Assembly (NCBI GenBank): GCA_017938245.1
Contig: JAGBBX010000011.1
Coordinates: 62,001 to 126,000 of the forward strand
DNA from: Bacteroidaceae bacterium
GTDB lineage: Bacteria > Bacteroidota > Bacteroidia > Bacteroidales > Bacteroidaceae
Direction of reading: 5' to 3'
DNA: 64,000 nucleotides
Shown in pieces: positions 39,001-46,767 of this stretch (positions are counted from its first letter, which is position 1; each line of letters begins with the position of its first letter). Below the pieces are notes generated by a model. The model had not been told where the DNA came from. It ran no database searches and worked only from the letters and a program-made list of their open reading frames with translations. Position numbers and translations under genes: made by a program.

Positions 39001-39048
39001 ATTTATTCATACGTATCGACAAACCTTGCCAATAGTAATAAAGAATGA
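36016..39048 (+). CDS. RND multidrug-type efflux pump (second system)
   Basis: This 1,010-residue pump has the AcrB-type proton-relay signature: D400-D401 in VVDDAIVMTEN and K912 in GLVAKNGILIVEF. The N-terminal NISELSIRRPVLATVLTLIILLFG is typical of a well-conserved Bacteroidota RND group. It lies 27 bp after the adaptor. Its stop overlaps the OMF start by 4 bp (ATGA), implying translational coupling. Substrate not predicted. It differs in sequence from the pump at 7541 and is not a recent duplicate. Confidence 0.96.
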   Translation: MNISELSIRRPVLATVLTLIILLFGAVGYISLGVREYPSVDNPIISVSCSYAGANADVIENQITEPLEQNINGIPGIRSLTSVSQQGSSRITVEFELSVDLETAANDVRDKVSRAQRYLPRDCDPPTVSKADADATPILMVAIQSEKRSLLELSEIADLTVKEQLQTIPEVSSVSIWGEKRYCMRLWLDPIRMAGYGVTPMDVKNALDAENIELPSGSIEGDNIELAIRTLGLMSTTEEFNNLIIKENNGRVVRFSDIGHAELSARDLKSYMKMNGVPMVGVVVVPQPGANHINIAENVYERMEKMKKDLPEDVNYKYGFDNTKFIRASIDEVKSTVYEAFVLVIIIIFLFLRDWRVTLVPCIVIPVSLIGAFFIMYVLNFSINVLSMLAIVLSVGLVVDDAIVMTENIYIRIERGMRPFAAGIEGAKEIFFAVISTTITLLAVFLPIVFMEGTTGRLFREFSFVVAGSVIISSFAALTITPMLATKILKRRKEQSWFYNKTEPFFDGLNRYYAKSLDFFLKHRYVSIIVMIAAFIGCGWLWNTIPAEMAPMEDRSSITIRTMGAEGVTYEYMRDYTEEINRMADSIVPDAAFITARVSSGTGNIQITLKDLKERDYTQMEVAEKLSKAVRSKTDARAFVQQQSTFGSRRGGMPVQYVIQATNLEKLQEVLPEFLNKVYDNPTFQMADVNLKFSKPEIQVAINREKANILGINTKDIAQTLQYGLSGQRMGYLYLNGKQYEIVGEINRQQRNAPSNLKAIYVRSDRGEMIQMENLVDLIESIAPPKLYRYNRFVSATVSAGLAEGKTIGDGLDEMDKIAKETLDETFRTALTGDSREFRESSSSLFFAFALALLLIYLILAAQFESFKDPFIIMLTVPLAVCGALIFMFFGDQTMNIFSQIGIIMLVGLVAKNGILIVEFANQRQRSGIDKDTAIRDASIQRLRPILMTSASTVLGLMPLMFATGEGCNGRIAMGTAVVGGMLISTILTMYIVPSIYSYVSTNLANSNKE

Positions 39049-40361
39049 AAAAGATAATATTTGCAACCGCACTACTGCTGTGCTCGGCACTTGTCCCTGC
39101 ACAGCAGTTCAACAGCCTGAAAGAGTGCCTCGAGCGCGGACTGGAGAACAACTACTCACTGCGCATCATACGCAATAAAGAGAGTATTGCAAAGAACAAT
39201 TCGGGGGCAGCAAACGCAGGAATGTTACCGACAGCAAGCCTCACCGCAGGATACAGCGGTACATTCGATAACACCGACGTAACATCGCGTTCCACAGGAA
39301 GCACAACAAGCGAACGTAACATTACCGACCACACACTACGCGGGACAATAGACCTTCAATGGACTGTTTTCGACGGATTCAAGATGCAGGCAAACTATAA
39401 CAAACTAAAGGAGCAGCATCTGATTAGCCAGACACAGACACGCATCGCCATAGAGGATTATATTGCCACATTCACATCGGAGTATTATAATTTTATCAAA
39501 CAGTTGCTTCGTATGAATAACCTGACATACGCAGTAAAGCTCTCGCGAGAGCGTCTGCGCATCGTACAGGACCGATACATAATTGGTAACAACTCGCGCC
39601 TCGACCTTTTGCAGGCACGTGTCGACTTTAATACCGACAGTGCCGAGAGCGTAAAGCAGTTCGAGCGTCTATCAACGTCTCGCATACGCCTACACGAGCT
39701 GATGGGAGAGGAGAATGTCAACACATATCTCCATATGAAAGACACTGTTATCTACAAAGATTTTACACTGAACTTCGACGAGCTGTGGCAAGGCACCCTT
39801 GAGACCAATGCCGAGCTTTTGGCATCGTCGCAAGAGAAGCGCTTGGCCGAGATTGACTACAAGAGCATTAAATCGCGCGACTACCCCTATATGCGACTTA
39901 ATGCAAGCTACGGATACACCCACAACCGTTACGATATAAATGCCACCAAAAAGCGCAGCGAATGGGGAGCCGACTTTGGTGTCACCGTTGGATTCAACCT
40001 ATTCGATGGTAAACGCAGCCGCCAGCGCAGAAATGCCAAAATTGCCATAGATAATGCCGAACTACAGCATAAAAATCTTGAGTTGATGCTATATGCCGAC
40101 ATTAACGAACTGTGGCAGGCATACGAGAACAACCGCCGCCTGCTGAGCCTTGAGCGACAGAATGTAGTTGCAGCACGACAGAACTACGACATTGCATACG
40201 AACGTTACCTTATTGGCGACCTCTCGGGAATAGAGATGCGTGAAGCACAGAAGAGCCTGTTCGATGCACAAGACCGCCTGCTGGATGCCGAGTACAACAC
40301 CAAAATTTGTGAAATATCTCTCCTACAGATAAGCGGAAAGATAAGTATTTATCTGAAATAG
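39045..40361 (+). CDS. TolC-family outer membrane channel (second system)
   Basis: The 438-residue protein has a signal peptide (MKKIIFATALLLCSALVPAQ) and paired helical hairpins (LRIVQDRYIIGNNSRLDLLQARVDFN and ARQNYDIAYERYLIGDLSGIEMREAQ) of the TolC family. It overlaps the pump gene, so pump, adaptor and channel form a complete tripartite set in the order adaptor-pump-channel, the reverse of the first operon. It is followed 19 bp later by the YihY/BrkB gene. Confidence 0.93.
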   Translation: MKKIIFATALLLCSALVPAQQFNSLKECLERGLENNYSLRIIRNKESIAKNNSGAANAGMLPTASLTAGYSGTFDNTDVTSRSTGSTTSERNITDHTLRGTIDLQWTVFDGFKMQANYNKLKEQHLISQTQTRIAIEDYIATFTSEYYNFIKQLLRMNNLTYAVKLSRERLRIVQDRYIIGNNSRLDLLQARVDFNTDSAESVKQFERLSTSRIRLHELMGEENVNTYLHMKDTVIYKDFTLNFDELWQGTLETNAELLASSQEKRLAEIDYKSIKSRDYPYMRLNASYGYTHNRYDINATKKRSEWGADFGVTVGFNLFDGKRSRQRRNAKIAIDNAELQHKNLELMLYADINELWQAYENNRRLLSLERQNVVAARQNYDIAYERYLIGDLSGIEMREAQKSLFDAQDRLLDAEYNTKICEISLLQISGKISIYLK

Positions 40362-40380
40362 CACATAAAAAACACCAACT

Positions 40381-41691
40381 ATGATGCATTGGATTATTAA
40401 GATATACAATAAGTTGCGCCGTTTCTCGAAGCGATGTTTTGTGATGTACTATCGTCAGATGAGTAAGCACAGAATATCGTGGTCGCTGATAAAACTGGTC
40501 GACTGCTTCGGCAGTTTGCAGCTTGCATCGGCAGCACTCACCTATCACACCCTGTTTGCTCTTGTACCGGTTATGGCGCTTATGACCGCTATTGCAAAGG
40601 GGCTTGGGTACGACGAGATTTTCCTGGAGATGGTGCGCAACTTTCTGCAAGGACAAGAGGCAATATCGGATGGACTGATACAATACACCGACAGTTATCT
40701 TAATAATACCAAAGTGACAATGTGGTTGGGTGTCGGTATTGGTATTGGCCTGTTGCTCTACTCGGTATTCTCAATCTTTCGCACTATTGACGCTACATTC
40801 AATATGTTATGGAACGAGAAGCCACGCAGTTTCCAAAAACAACTTAAGACCTTTGCCTTTGTTCTTGTACTACCTTTTGCCGTAATTTTGGCGATTGCAC
40901 TATGGTGGAGCCTCTCCTCTATTTTCAACGACAGCATAATAAAGGAACTTAATGTGCTTATAGTATCGGTATCCACCTACATTCTGTTACTGTTTGCTGC
41001 CTATAAACTTATTCCAAATACTACGGTAAAGGCAAAATATGCAGCATTCTCGGCTATTGCCTGCGGTGTTATTTTTGCACTTATGCAGTATTTCAGCTAC
41101 TACATAATATCATCGTTCAACTACCGCAGCATCTACGGTGACCTTGCCAGCCTTATGATTTTTGTGCTGTTAATCTATTTTTCGTGGACAATTTGTTTGG
41201 CAGGCTCAAAGTGGAACTTCTTCTTACAGAATGCCGATAAACAGGAGCACGAGAACGATTACAAGGGCATAAACAACCACTACCACAAATTCCTGTGTAT
41301 GCTTATCATCGAGCGAATAGAGTCGCTACACCCCTTCTCGAGCCACTTCGATGCCGAGACAATAGCAGCCAATGCCGAAAAGGAGTATGCCCTACCCGCC
41401 CACCTCACCAACCACATTATAGAGCATCTGCGCGACAAGAGAGTGCTGTTCAGCGGTAAAGAGGAGACACTATATCTTAGTAAACGTTACTGCGGTCGCA
41501 CCGTACGTCAGATGCTTGCCGACCTTGACAATGCCGGTCGCAACAGCGATGTTATATCTACACTCAGCGAGATTCACAGCAACGAAAATCTTGCAGCATT
41601 GTGGCAGCAGATACAAGATAACAGCGATGGTACGTTGTTAGATACACCGGTGCGTGAACTTTTGGGTAATAAAAAACGTAATAATGTATAA
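40381..41691 (+). CDS. YihY/BrkB family inner-membrane protein
   Basis: The 436-residue protein has about six membrane helices (from about residue 35 to 280) and the family marks QLASAALTYHTLFALVPVMALM and YGDLASLMIFVLLIYFSWTICLAGS. The C-terminal soluble part (about 300-430) has winged-helix-like features, including YALPAHLTNHIIEHLRDK. BrkB was once called ribonuclease BN, but the family is now regarded as membrane proteins of unclear role, possibly envelope-related. It is 19 bp after the TolC-like gene and 11 bp before the aldo/keto reductase. Confidence 0.9.
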   Translation: MMHWIIKIYNKLRRFSKRCFVMYYRQMSKHRISWSLIKLVDCFGSLQLASAALTYHTLFALVPVMALMTAIAKGLGYDEIFLEMVRNFLQGQEAISDGLIQYTDSYLNNTKVTMWLGVGIGIGLLLYSVFSIFRTIDATFNMLWNEKPRSFQKQLKTFAFVLVLPFAVILAIALWWSLSSIFNDSIIKELNVLIVSVSTYILLLFAAYKLIPNTTVKAKYAAFSAIACGVIFALMQYFSYYIISSFNYRSIYGDLASLMIFVLLIYFSWTICLAGSKWNFFLQNADKQEHENDYKGINNHYHKFLCMLIIERIESLHPFSSHFDAETIAANAEKEYALPAHLTNHIIEHLRDKRVLFSGKEETLYLSKRYCGRTVRQMLADLDNAGRNSDVISTLSEIHSNENLAALWQQIQDNSDGTLLDTPVRELLGNKKRNNV

Positions 41692-41702
41692 ACAAGCGAT
41701 TT

Positions 41703-42695
41703 ATGGAAGAGAACATATACATTGCCAATAGTAGCCGATACAACGACAGTGATAAAATATACCGTCGCTGCGGACGCAGCGGAGTACTGCTGCCGAAGGT
41801 CAGTCTTGGTCTGTGGCAGAATTTTGGTTCCTCAAGCCCTTTTGAGCGCAGTCGCGATATTCTGCACACTGCATTCGACAATGGAATAACACATTTCGAC
41901 CTTGCAAATAACTACGGGCCACCCTACGGCTCGGCCGAGGAGACATTCGGCAAGATTATGGAACAGGACTTTCGCCCCTATCGCGACGAAATATTCATCA
42001 GCACAAAGGCCGGATACGATATGTGGGAGGGTCCATACGGTAATTGGGGCTCAAGAAAATATCTTATTGCAAGCCTCGACCAGAGTCTCAGACGTATGAA
42101 ACTCGACTATGTCGACCTCTTTTACACACACCGATACGACCCGCACACCCCACTCGAAGAGACCCTGCAAGCAATAGTAGATATTGTACGTGCAGGAAAA
42201 GCGCTCTATGCAGGCATATCACGTTGGCCGTTGGAAGCGCTGAAATTCGCATACGACTACCTTAAAGAGCGCGACGTTCCCCTGCTCATCTATCAAGGCA
42301 GGCTGAATCTGATAGACCGCGCTCCACAGGAAGAGGGGGTACTCGACTTCTGCCTAGAGAAAGGAGTGGGATTCATATCATTCTCTCCACTTGCTCAAGG
42401 ACTGCTCACCGAGCGCTATCTGAACGAAATACCAACAGATTCGCGTATGTCCGAGAACAGAACACTCACAGCCGAGCGTCTTACCCCCGAATTATTGCAG
42501 TATCTGCACACACTTAAAAGTATTGCCGACGACCGAGGCGAGAATATGGCACAAACAGCACTTGCGTGGATTCTGGCACAAGAGGGAGTAACATCGACAC
42601 TTGTTGGAGCAAGCTCGACCGAACAACTTAAGCGTAATCTCGACTGTATACATTCGGTTCCATTTACTCCAGAGCATTTAAAAATATTGGGATAG
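41703..42695 (+). CDS. Aldo/keto reductase (YghZ-like)
   Basis: The 330-residue cytoplasmic NADPH-type oxidoreductase has the AKR catalytic tetrad D66, Y71, K102 and H143 (HFDLANNYG, STKAGY, YTHRYD). The region GSRKYLIASLDQSLRRMKLDYVDLF and the late DRGENMAQTALAWILAQEG resemble E. coli YghZ, which reduces L-glyceraldehyde 3-phosphate and methylglyoxal. A detoxification role is reasonable but unproven. It ends at a strong terminator (42714-42758) and may share the RND operon transcript. Confidence 0.9.
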   Translation: MEENIYIANSSRYNDSDKIYRRCGRSGVLLPKVSLGLWQNFGSSSPFERSRDILHTAFDNGITHFDLANNYGPPYGSAEETFGKIMEQDFRPYRDEIFISTKAGYDMWEGPYGNWGSRKYLIASLDQSLRRMKLDYVDLFYTHRYDPHTPLEETLQAIVDIVRAGKALYAGISRWPLEALKFAYDYLKERDVPLLIYQGRLNLIDRAPQEEGVLDFCLEKGVGFISFSPLAQGLLTERYLNEIPTDSRMSENRTLTAERLTPELLQYLHTLKSIADDRGENMAQTALAWILAQEGVTSTLVGASSTEQLKRNLDCIHSVPFTPEHLKILG

Positions 42696-42713
42696 TTCTT
42701 TAAAATCCTATAC

Positions 42714-42758
42714 ATACGACACCCCCTCCGATAGTAATTGTCGGAGGGGGTGTCGTAT
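42714..42758. terminator. Bidirectional terminator
   Basis: 18-bp perfect arms (42714-42731 and 42741-42758, G/C-rich core CCCCCTCC/GGAGGGGG) with a 9-base loop. A run of A's follows on the plus strand, giving T's on the minus strand. It serves the convergent AKR and DUF5020 genes. Confidence 0.9.
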
Positions 42759-42775
42759 CTTAGTCAAAAAAACTC

Positions 42776-43510
42776 TTAGAAGCTCCACTTTGCAGCAAGA
42801 GTGGGACAAAGTGCCAATCGGTTCTCCTTTATACGCGATTTATCGTTGAAAGGCACAAAATTATAGCTCACCTCGAGCTCGCTACCGACACTAAGGTTAA
42901 GCCCCTTCACAAAGCGGTTTAAGTTAAGCCATAGCTGCGGCTCGCTTAGGAATACAAGGTCGCCCTCAACATCCTTATCACGCCACACATCCATAAAGCC
43001 ATTGAATGATATAATTCCCTGGAACAGCGAGTAATTCCACACAGCAGTAACCTGGAAACTCGACTTCTCACTCGGATGATTGCACATATATCGATAGAGG
43101 CACTGCAGGGTGAACATATTACCATTATCGTAGTTATGCAATGCAAGACCTGCAAGATAAACATCATTGTAAGCAAAGCCATTTGCCCCCTCGGGGTTGG
43201 TCTGCAAGCCACCGTTATACTCTATATGCGCCGACACAGGGAAATTAAAGATTGTCTTGTCGACACTTATCTCGGTATAAGCACCAACCATTTTATTATT
43301 TGCAAGGTTGGCATCAATAAAGAAGAATGTAGATAATCCATAATCGAAGAGAGAGACATTCTCAATAGTAAATGTAAGTTCGGGACGGTCTTTCAACTCC
43401 TTACCGTAATTTTTATGTCCATAGTCGTAGTGCAACTGTAGATTAGTTTGGCATATAGCCGGAACAGCAGCCAAAAGAGCTACTGCACAGAAAAGCATTT
43501 TCTTAATCAT
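42776..43510 (-). CDS. DUF5020 family (Tsx-like) outer-membrane protein
   Basis: The 244-residue exported protein (signal peptide ends AICQT) is a beta-barrel candidate with repeating amphipathic strands (NLQLHYDYGHKNYGKE, RPELTFTIENVSLFDYGLSTFFFIDANL, LNLSVGSELEVSYNFVPF) and a final strand ending in WSF. The terminal aromatic residue is typical of outer-membrane proteins. Bacteroidales DUF5020 proteins resemble nucleoside-specific Tsx channels, by recall. It faces a serine-hydrolase gene divergently. Confidence 0.82.
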   Translation of the reverse strand: MIKKMLFCAVALLAAVPAICQTNLQLHYDYGHKNYGKELKDRPELTFTIENVSLFDYGLSTFFFIDANLANNKMVGAYTEISVDKTIFNFPVSAHIEYNGGLQTNPEGANGFAYNDVYLAGLALHNYDNGNMFTLQCLYRYMCNHPSEKSSFQVTAVWNYSLFQGIISFNGFMDVWRDKDVEGDLVFLSEPQLWLNLNRFVKGLNLSVGSELEVSYNFVPFNDKSRIKENRLALCPTLAAKWSF

Positions 43511-43547
43511 AATGGTAGATTTTAATGTCGTATAATATATTATAGCG

Positions 43548-43555
43548 CGAAGATA
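43548..43555 (-). promoter_or_regulatory. -7-like element for DUF5020 gene
   Basis: Minus-strand TATCTTCG (plus CGAAGATA) is one base away from TAnnTTTG and lies 37 bp before the ATG. A similar element precedes the S41 protease gene and the small membrane protein at 54078. Confidence 0.35.
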
Positions 43556-43666
43556 ACCACTTTTTTGAAAAAGTTTCTCCTATTTGCAAAAAAACAATAT
43601 TCTCATTGCGATAATAGAACAATCAATCGGAATTTTGTTTATATGTAAACAGCATTTATATCAATT

Positions 43667-44971
43667 ATGAGAATTAGAATATTTATACTGATAGCTATGG
43701 TAACAGTTTCGACAAGCATCGATGCACAAAAGATAATTCACGACGCTCACAGCAGCAATCCGGCAGAAACGGGATATATGAGAGGGTTTCCACCTCCCAT
43801 CGACAAGCGAATAAATGCCCGCGACGGTTCGTTCTTTAAATTCCCGGCCCTACGCTACAGCGTGGTGCATATGCGCGAATTTATGCCAACTGTGAATGTC
43901 CCGCGAGGAAACAGTCGGCCGCCCGTCGAATTTCCACTAGCGATAGACGAGAATATCGACAGTATAAAATTCTTTCCCACAGGGAGCACCACCCCACTAA
44001 CCATTGCCGAGTCTCAAAATGTAAATTACACCGATGGAATGTTAATCCTGCACGACGGAAAAATTGTTTATGAAAAATATTTCGGGGCACTCACACCCTC
44101 GGGAGTACACGCCGTAATGTCGGTGACAAAATCCTTTACAGGAGTCCTTGCCTCGATACTTGTTGCCGAAGGGAAGCTCGACACTGCAAAATTGGTAAGA
44201 GAATATATACCACAATTAGCAAAATCGGGATTCGGCGATGCCACAGTGAGAGAGGTTATGGATATGACCACTGCGCTTAAATACAGCGAAGATTACAACA
44301 ATCCGAATGCCGAAATATGGAAGTTCTCGGATGCAGGCAACGCAATGATAGAGCACCCCACAGGCACACCACAGGGGTTTTATGACTATCTGCCCACAGT
44401 TGTAAAGGAAGGAGAGCACGGCAATGTATTCGGGTACCGCACTGTAAATGCCGATGTTCTCGGGTGGATTATATCTACCGTTACGCAAAAAAGCGTTGCA
44501 CAACTGCTAACCGAACTTATCTGGAGCAGGCTTGGGATGGAGCAAGACGCCTACTATCAGGTAGATGCGCTTGGCATACCTTTTGCCGGCGGAGGGCTGA
44601 ATGCCACACTGCGCGACCTTGCACGCTTTGGCGAAATGATGCGCCGGGGTGGCGAGTGGCAAGGCAAGCAAATTATTCCTCGGAAAGCAATAGAGGACAT
44701 CCTCAACGGAGGAAACAAGAAAGCATTTGCCGCATCGATATACGGAAAGACGCTGAAAGGTTGGAGCTACCGCAATATGTGGTGGATAACAGAGAACTGC
44801 GACGGCGCATATATGGCACGCGGTGTTCACGGACAGGCAATATACATCGACCCGGCTGCAAAGATGGTTATCATAAGACTTGCTTCATCGCCGCACAGCA
44901 GCAATCTGGAGCTTGACGCAACATCACTGCCCGCCTATCAGGCTATAGCAGATTATCTCATAAGCAAATAG
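43667..44971 (+). CDS. Serine hydrolase, class C beta-lactamase-like
   Basis: The 434-residue exported protein (signal peptide ends SIDAQ) has the beta-lactamase/transpeptidase fold: S152-V-T-K155 (SxxK) and Y257 in GYRTVNADVLGWI. It continues PFAGGGLNATLRDLARFGEMMRRGGEW and a late HGQ in place of the KTG. It resembles 6-aminohexanoate-dimer hydrolase/EstB-type esterases more than true beta-lactamases, so resistance should not be inferred. It stands alone; the next gene converges with only 4 bp between stops. Confidence 0.9.
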   Translation: MRIRIFILIAMVTVSTSIDAQKIIHDAHSSNPAETGYMRGFPPPIDKRINARDGSFFKFPALRYSVVHMREFMPTVNVPRGNSRPPVEFPLAIDENIDSIKFFPTGSTTPLTIAESQNVNYTDGMLILHDGKIVYEKYFGALTPSGVHAVMSVTKSFTGVLASILVAEGKLDTAKLVREYIPQLAKSGFGDATVREVMDMTTALKYSEDYNNPNAEIWKFSDAGNAMIEHPTGTPQGFYDYLPTVVKEGEHGNVFGYRTVNADVLGWIISTVTQKSVAQLLTELIWSRLGMEQDAYYQVDALGIPFAGGGLNATLRDLARFGEMMRRGGEWQGKQIIPRKAIEDILNGGNKKAFAASIYGKTLKGWSYRNMWWITENCDGAYMARGVHGQAIYIDPAAKMVIIRLASSPHSSNLELDATSLPAYQAIADYLISK

Positions 44972-44975
44972 TTGT

Positions 44976-45662
44976 TTACAACCGAACAAGGTCGGTTACA
45001 GTGAGTTTGTCGCCATCGACCTTGAAGCGCACATCGTACCCCGCAAACGGCATACCGTATTCCTTATCGGGATTATCGTGATACTGCGGTCGAGGGTCGA
45101 GCGAGAGAGTCTTTATGAGTGCCGACAACTGCTCTGTGGGGAGACAGCGGCACAATTCGGGAGGAAAATCGACCTTAAGCACACCCCAGCTGTTTTCATC
45201 GACAAATCCGCTGCGTACATCGGGGTGGGCATCGGCGTATGCAACGTATGGCTTAATATCGTATATTGGAGTACCATCCATTAGGTCGGCACCGAGGACA
45301 TTTATAACAATACCCTCGCCATCACGCTCCTCTATACTATCTATCTTTACCGAAGATAGCCCCAAAGGATTGGGACGAAAAGGAGAACGCGTAGCAAAGA
45401 CACCTATCGCTCTGTTACCACCGAGCAACGGCGGACGTACCGTAGGATGCCAACCACCCTTTCCACGCCCCTCATTAGCCGAAAAGCCCCATATAATCCA
45501 CAGATAATCGAACCCTTCGAGACCACGCAGAGCATCGGCACTGCGATAGCGAGGCTCGAAGACAATGCGCCCCGACAGCTCCTCCACTATTCCACTTTGT
45601 CGTGGAATACCGAATTTTGTTGGGAAGAGTGAACGGAAATATGCTATTGGTTCTATTTTCAT
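44976..45662 (-). CDS. trmO: tRNA (t6A37)-N6-methyltransferase TrmO
   Basis: TrmO (YaeB) methylates N6-threonylcarbamoyladenosine at position 37 of some tRNAs, using S-adenosylmethionine bound to a SPOUT-unrelated barrel. The 228-residue protein shows MKIEPIAYFRSLFPTKFGIPRQ, FDYLWIIWGFSAN, IGVFATRSPFRPNPLGLSSV and VLGADLMDGTPIYDIKPYV. The ATG lies close to a -7-like box (plus 45667-45674), so the leader is very short. Convergent with the serine hydrolase. Confidence 0.93.
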   Translation of the reverse strand: MKIEPIAYFRSLFPTKFGIPRQSGIVEELSGRIVFEPRYRSADALRGLEGFDYLWIIWGFSANEGRGKGGWHPTVRPPLLGGNRAIGVFATRSPFRPNPLGLSSVKIDSIEERDGEGIVINVLGADLMDGTPIYDIKPYVAYADAHPDVRSGFVDENSWGVLKVDFPPELCRCLPTEQLSALIKTLSLDPRPQYHDNPDKEYGMPFAGYDVRFKVDGDKLTVTDLVRL

Positions 45663-45666
45663 AGTG

Positions 45667-45674
45667 CGAATTTA
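45667..45674 (-). promoter_or_regulatory. -7-like element for trmO
   Basis: Minus-strand TAAATTCG (plus CGAATTTA), one base off consensus, lies only 4 bp before the ATG. Transcription from it would make an almost leaderless mRNA. Confidence 0.3.
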
Positions 45675-45735
45675 TGAAAAAACATTTAGTTTTCCATTAA
45701 ACAGATAAAAAAAACACTATTGCGTATCTCTCTCT

Positions 45736-45766
45736 TTTGTCGTAAAAGAAAAAATTATTACTTTAG
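45736..45766 (+). promoter_or_regulatory. Promoter of tatA-tatC
   Basis: TTTG (45736-45739), 19-bp spacer and TACTTTAG (45759-45766), one mismatch to TAnnTTTG. It lies 27 bp upstream of the tatA ATG. Confidence 0.5.
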
Positions 45767-45793
45767 CCAAATAATTAGAAATAAGATGTAGAA

Positions 45794-45988
45794 ATGGATA
45801 TATTACTTTTCTTAGGCGGCATTGGCTGGGGCGAGATAATAGTTATCGCACTTATTGTGTTACTCTTTTTCGGTGGTAAGAAAATACCCGAAATGATGAA
45901 AGGACTTGGCAAAGGCGTCAAGAGTTTCAAGGATGGGATGAACGGCAAGGACGAAGATAAAGAGGAAGATAAGAAAGACAAAGAATAA
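45794..45988 (+). CDS. tatA: Twin-arginine translocase subunit TatA/E
   Basis: The 64-residue protein has one N-terminal membrane helix (residues 2-25, ending LLFFGGKKIPE) and an amphipathic helix (MMKGLGKGVKSFKDGM), then a short charged tail (DEDKEEDKKDKE). TatA oligomers form the pore by which TatC passes folded proteins across the inner membrane. It is 26 bp before tatC. The short length is normal for Bacteroidota TatA. Confidence 0.95.
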   Translation: MDILLFLGGIGWGEIIVIALIVLLFFGGKKIPEMMKGLGKGVKSFKDGMNGKDEDKEEDKKDKE

Positions 45989-46014
45989 CCCTTTAGACAC
46001 TCGCCATTAAAATT

Positions 46015-46767
46015 GTGAGCAACCAGGAGTCGACATTTTGGGATAATCTCGAGGTTCTGCGGTGGTCTGTTCTTCGCACCATAATTGTGCTGCTGCTCTT
46101 CTTTGCAGCAGCATTTGCCATTATGCCATATATATTCGACTCAGTGGTGCTTGCACCTTCTAAAAGCAGTTTCTATCTTTACTCGGTTACGGGAATCACA
46201 GCCCCTGTGACCGAAATTATCAACATCAATGTTGCGACACAGTTTCTGACACACGTCGGCACATCCTTTTGGCTGGCATTCATCGCAACATTTCCCTATT
46301 TTGTGTTCGAGGTGTGGCGATTCATTCGTCCCGCCCTTTACAAGCAGGAACGCCGAAGTGTGAGCATAGCATTTTCATTGGGAACGGTAATGTTCTATAT
46401 TGGTTGCGCCGTAGGCTATTTTGTGGTTTTTCCAATAACATTCACATTCCTTGCCAACTACAACCTTAGCAACACGATAGCCAACAGCGTCTCATTAGAC
46501 TCATATATGGGCACCTTCCTTATGCTCATATTCATAATGGGAATACTTTTTGAACTACCACTGCTCATACAACTACTGTCGCGCATAGGGTTAGTGAGCA
46601 AAAAGCAACTAAAAGAGTACCGACGCCACGCAGTAGTGGCACTGCTTGTGATTGCAGCAATCGTGACACCAACGGGCGATCCTTTCACCCTATTGGTAGT
46701 ATCGGTACCACTGTATGCACTATATGAATTTGGAATACTAATGGCAAAAGATAAGAATAAATTATAA
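46015..46767 (+). CDS. tatC: Twin-arginine translocase subunit TatC
   Basis: TatC recognises twin-arginine signal peptides and starts translocation of folded proteins. The 250-residue protein has the usual six helices, with FWDNLEVLRWSVLRTIIVLLLF, FEVWRFIRPALYKQERRSV and LRRHAVVALLVIAAIVTPTGDPFTLL-like motifs. I accept the GTG at 46015; no in-frame ATG lies close and the family begins near here. A TatB is not seen, so this may be a minimal TatAC system. It abuts the DUF5009 gene (TAATG). Confidence 0.93.
   Translation: MSNQESTFWDNLEVLRWSVLRTIIVLLLFFAAAFAIMPYIFDSVVLAPSKSSFYLYSVTGITAPVTEIININVATQFLTHVGTSFWLAFIATFPYFVFEVWRFIRPALYKQERRSVSIAFSLGTVMFYIGCAVGYFVVFPITFTFLANYNLSNTIANSVSLDSYMGTFLMLIFIMGILFELPLLIQLLSRIGLVSKKQLKEYRRHAVVALLVIAAIVTPTGDPFTLLVVSVPLYALYEFGILMAKDKNKL

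Noticed and set aside
43667..44971. Reading the serine hydrolase as an antibiotic-resistance beta-lactamase
   Set aside because: The SxxK motif is shared by many esterases and dimer hydrolases, and the KTG box is absent; no resistance context is present.
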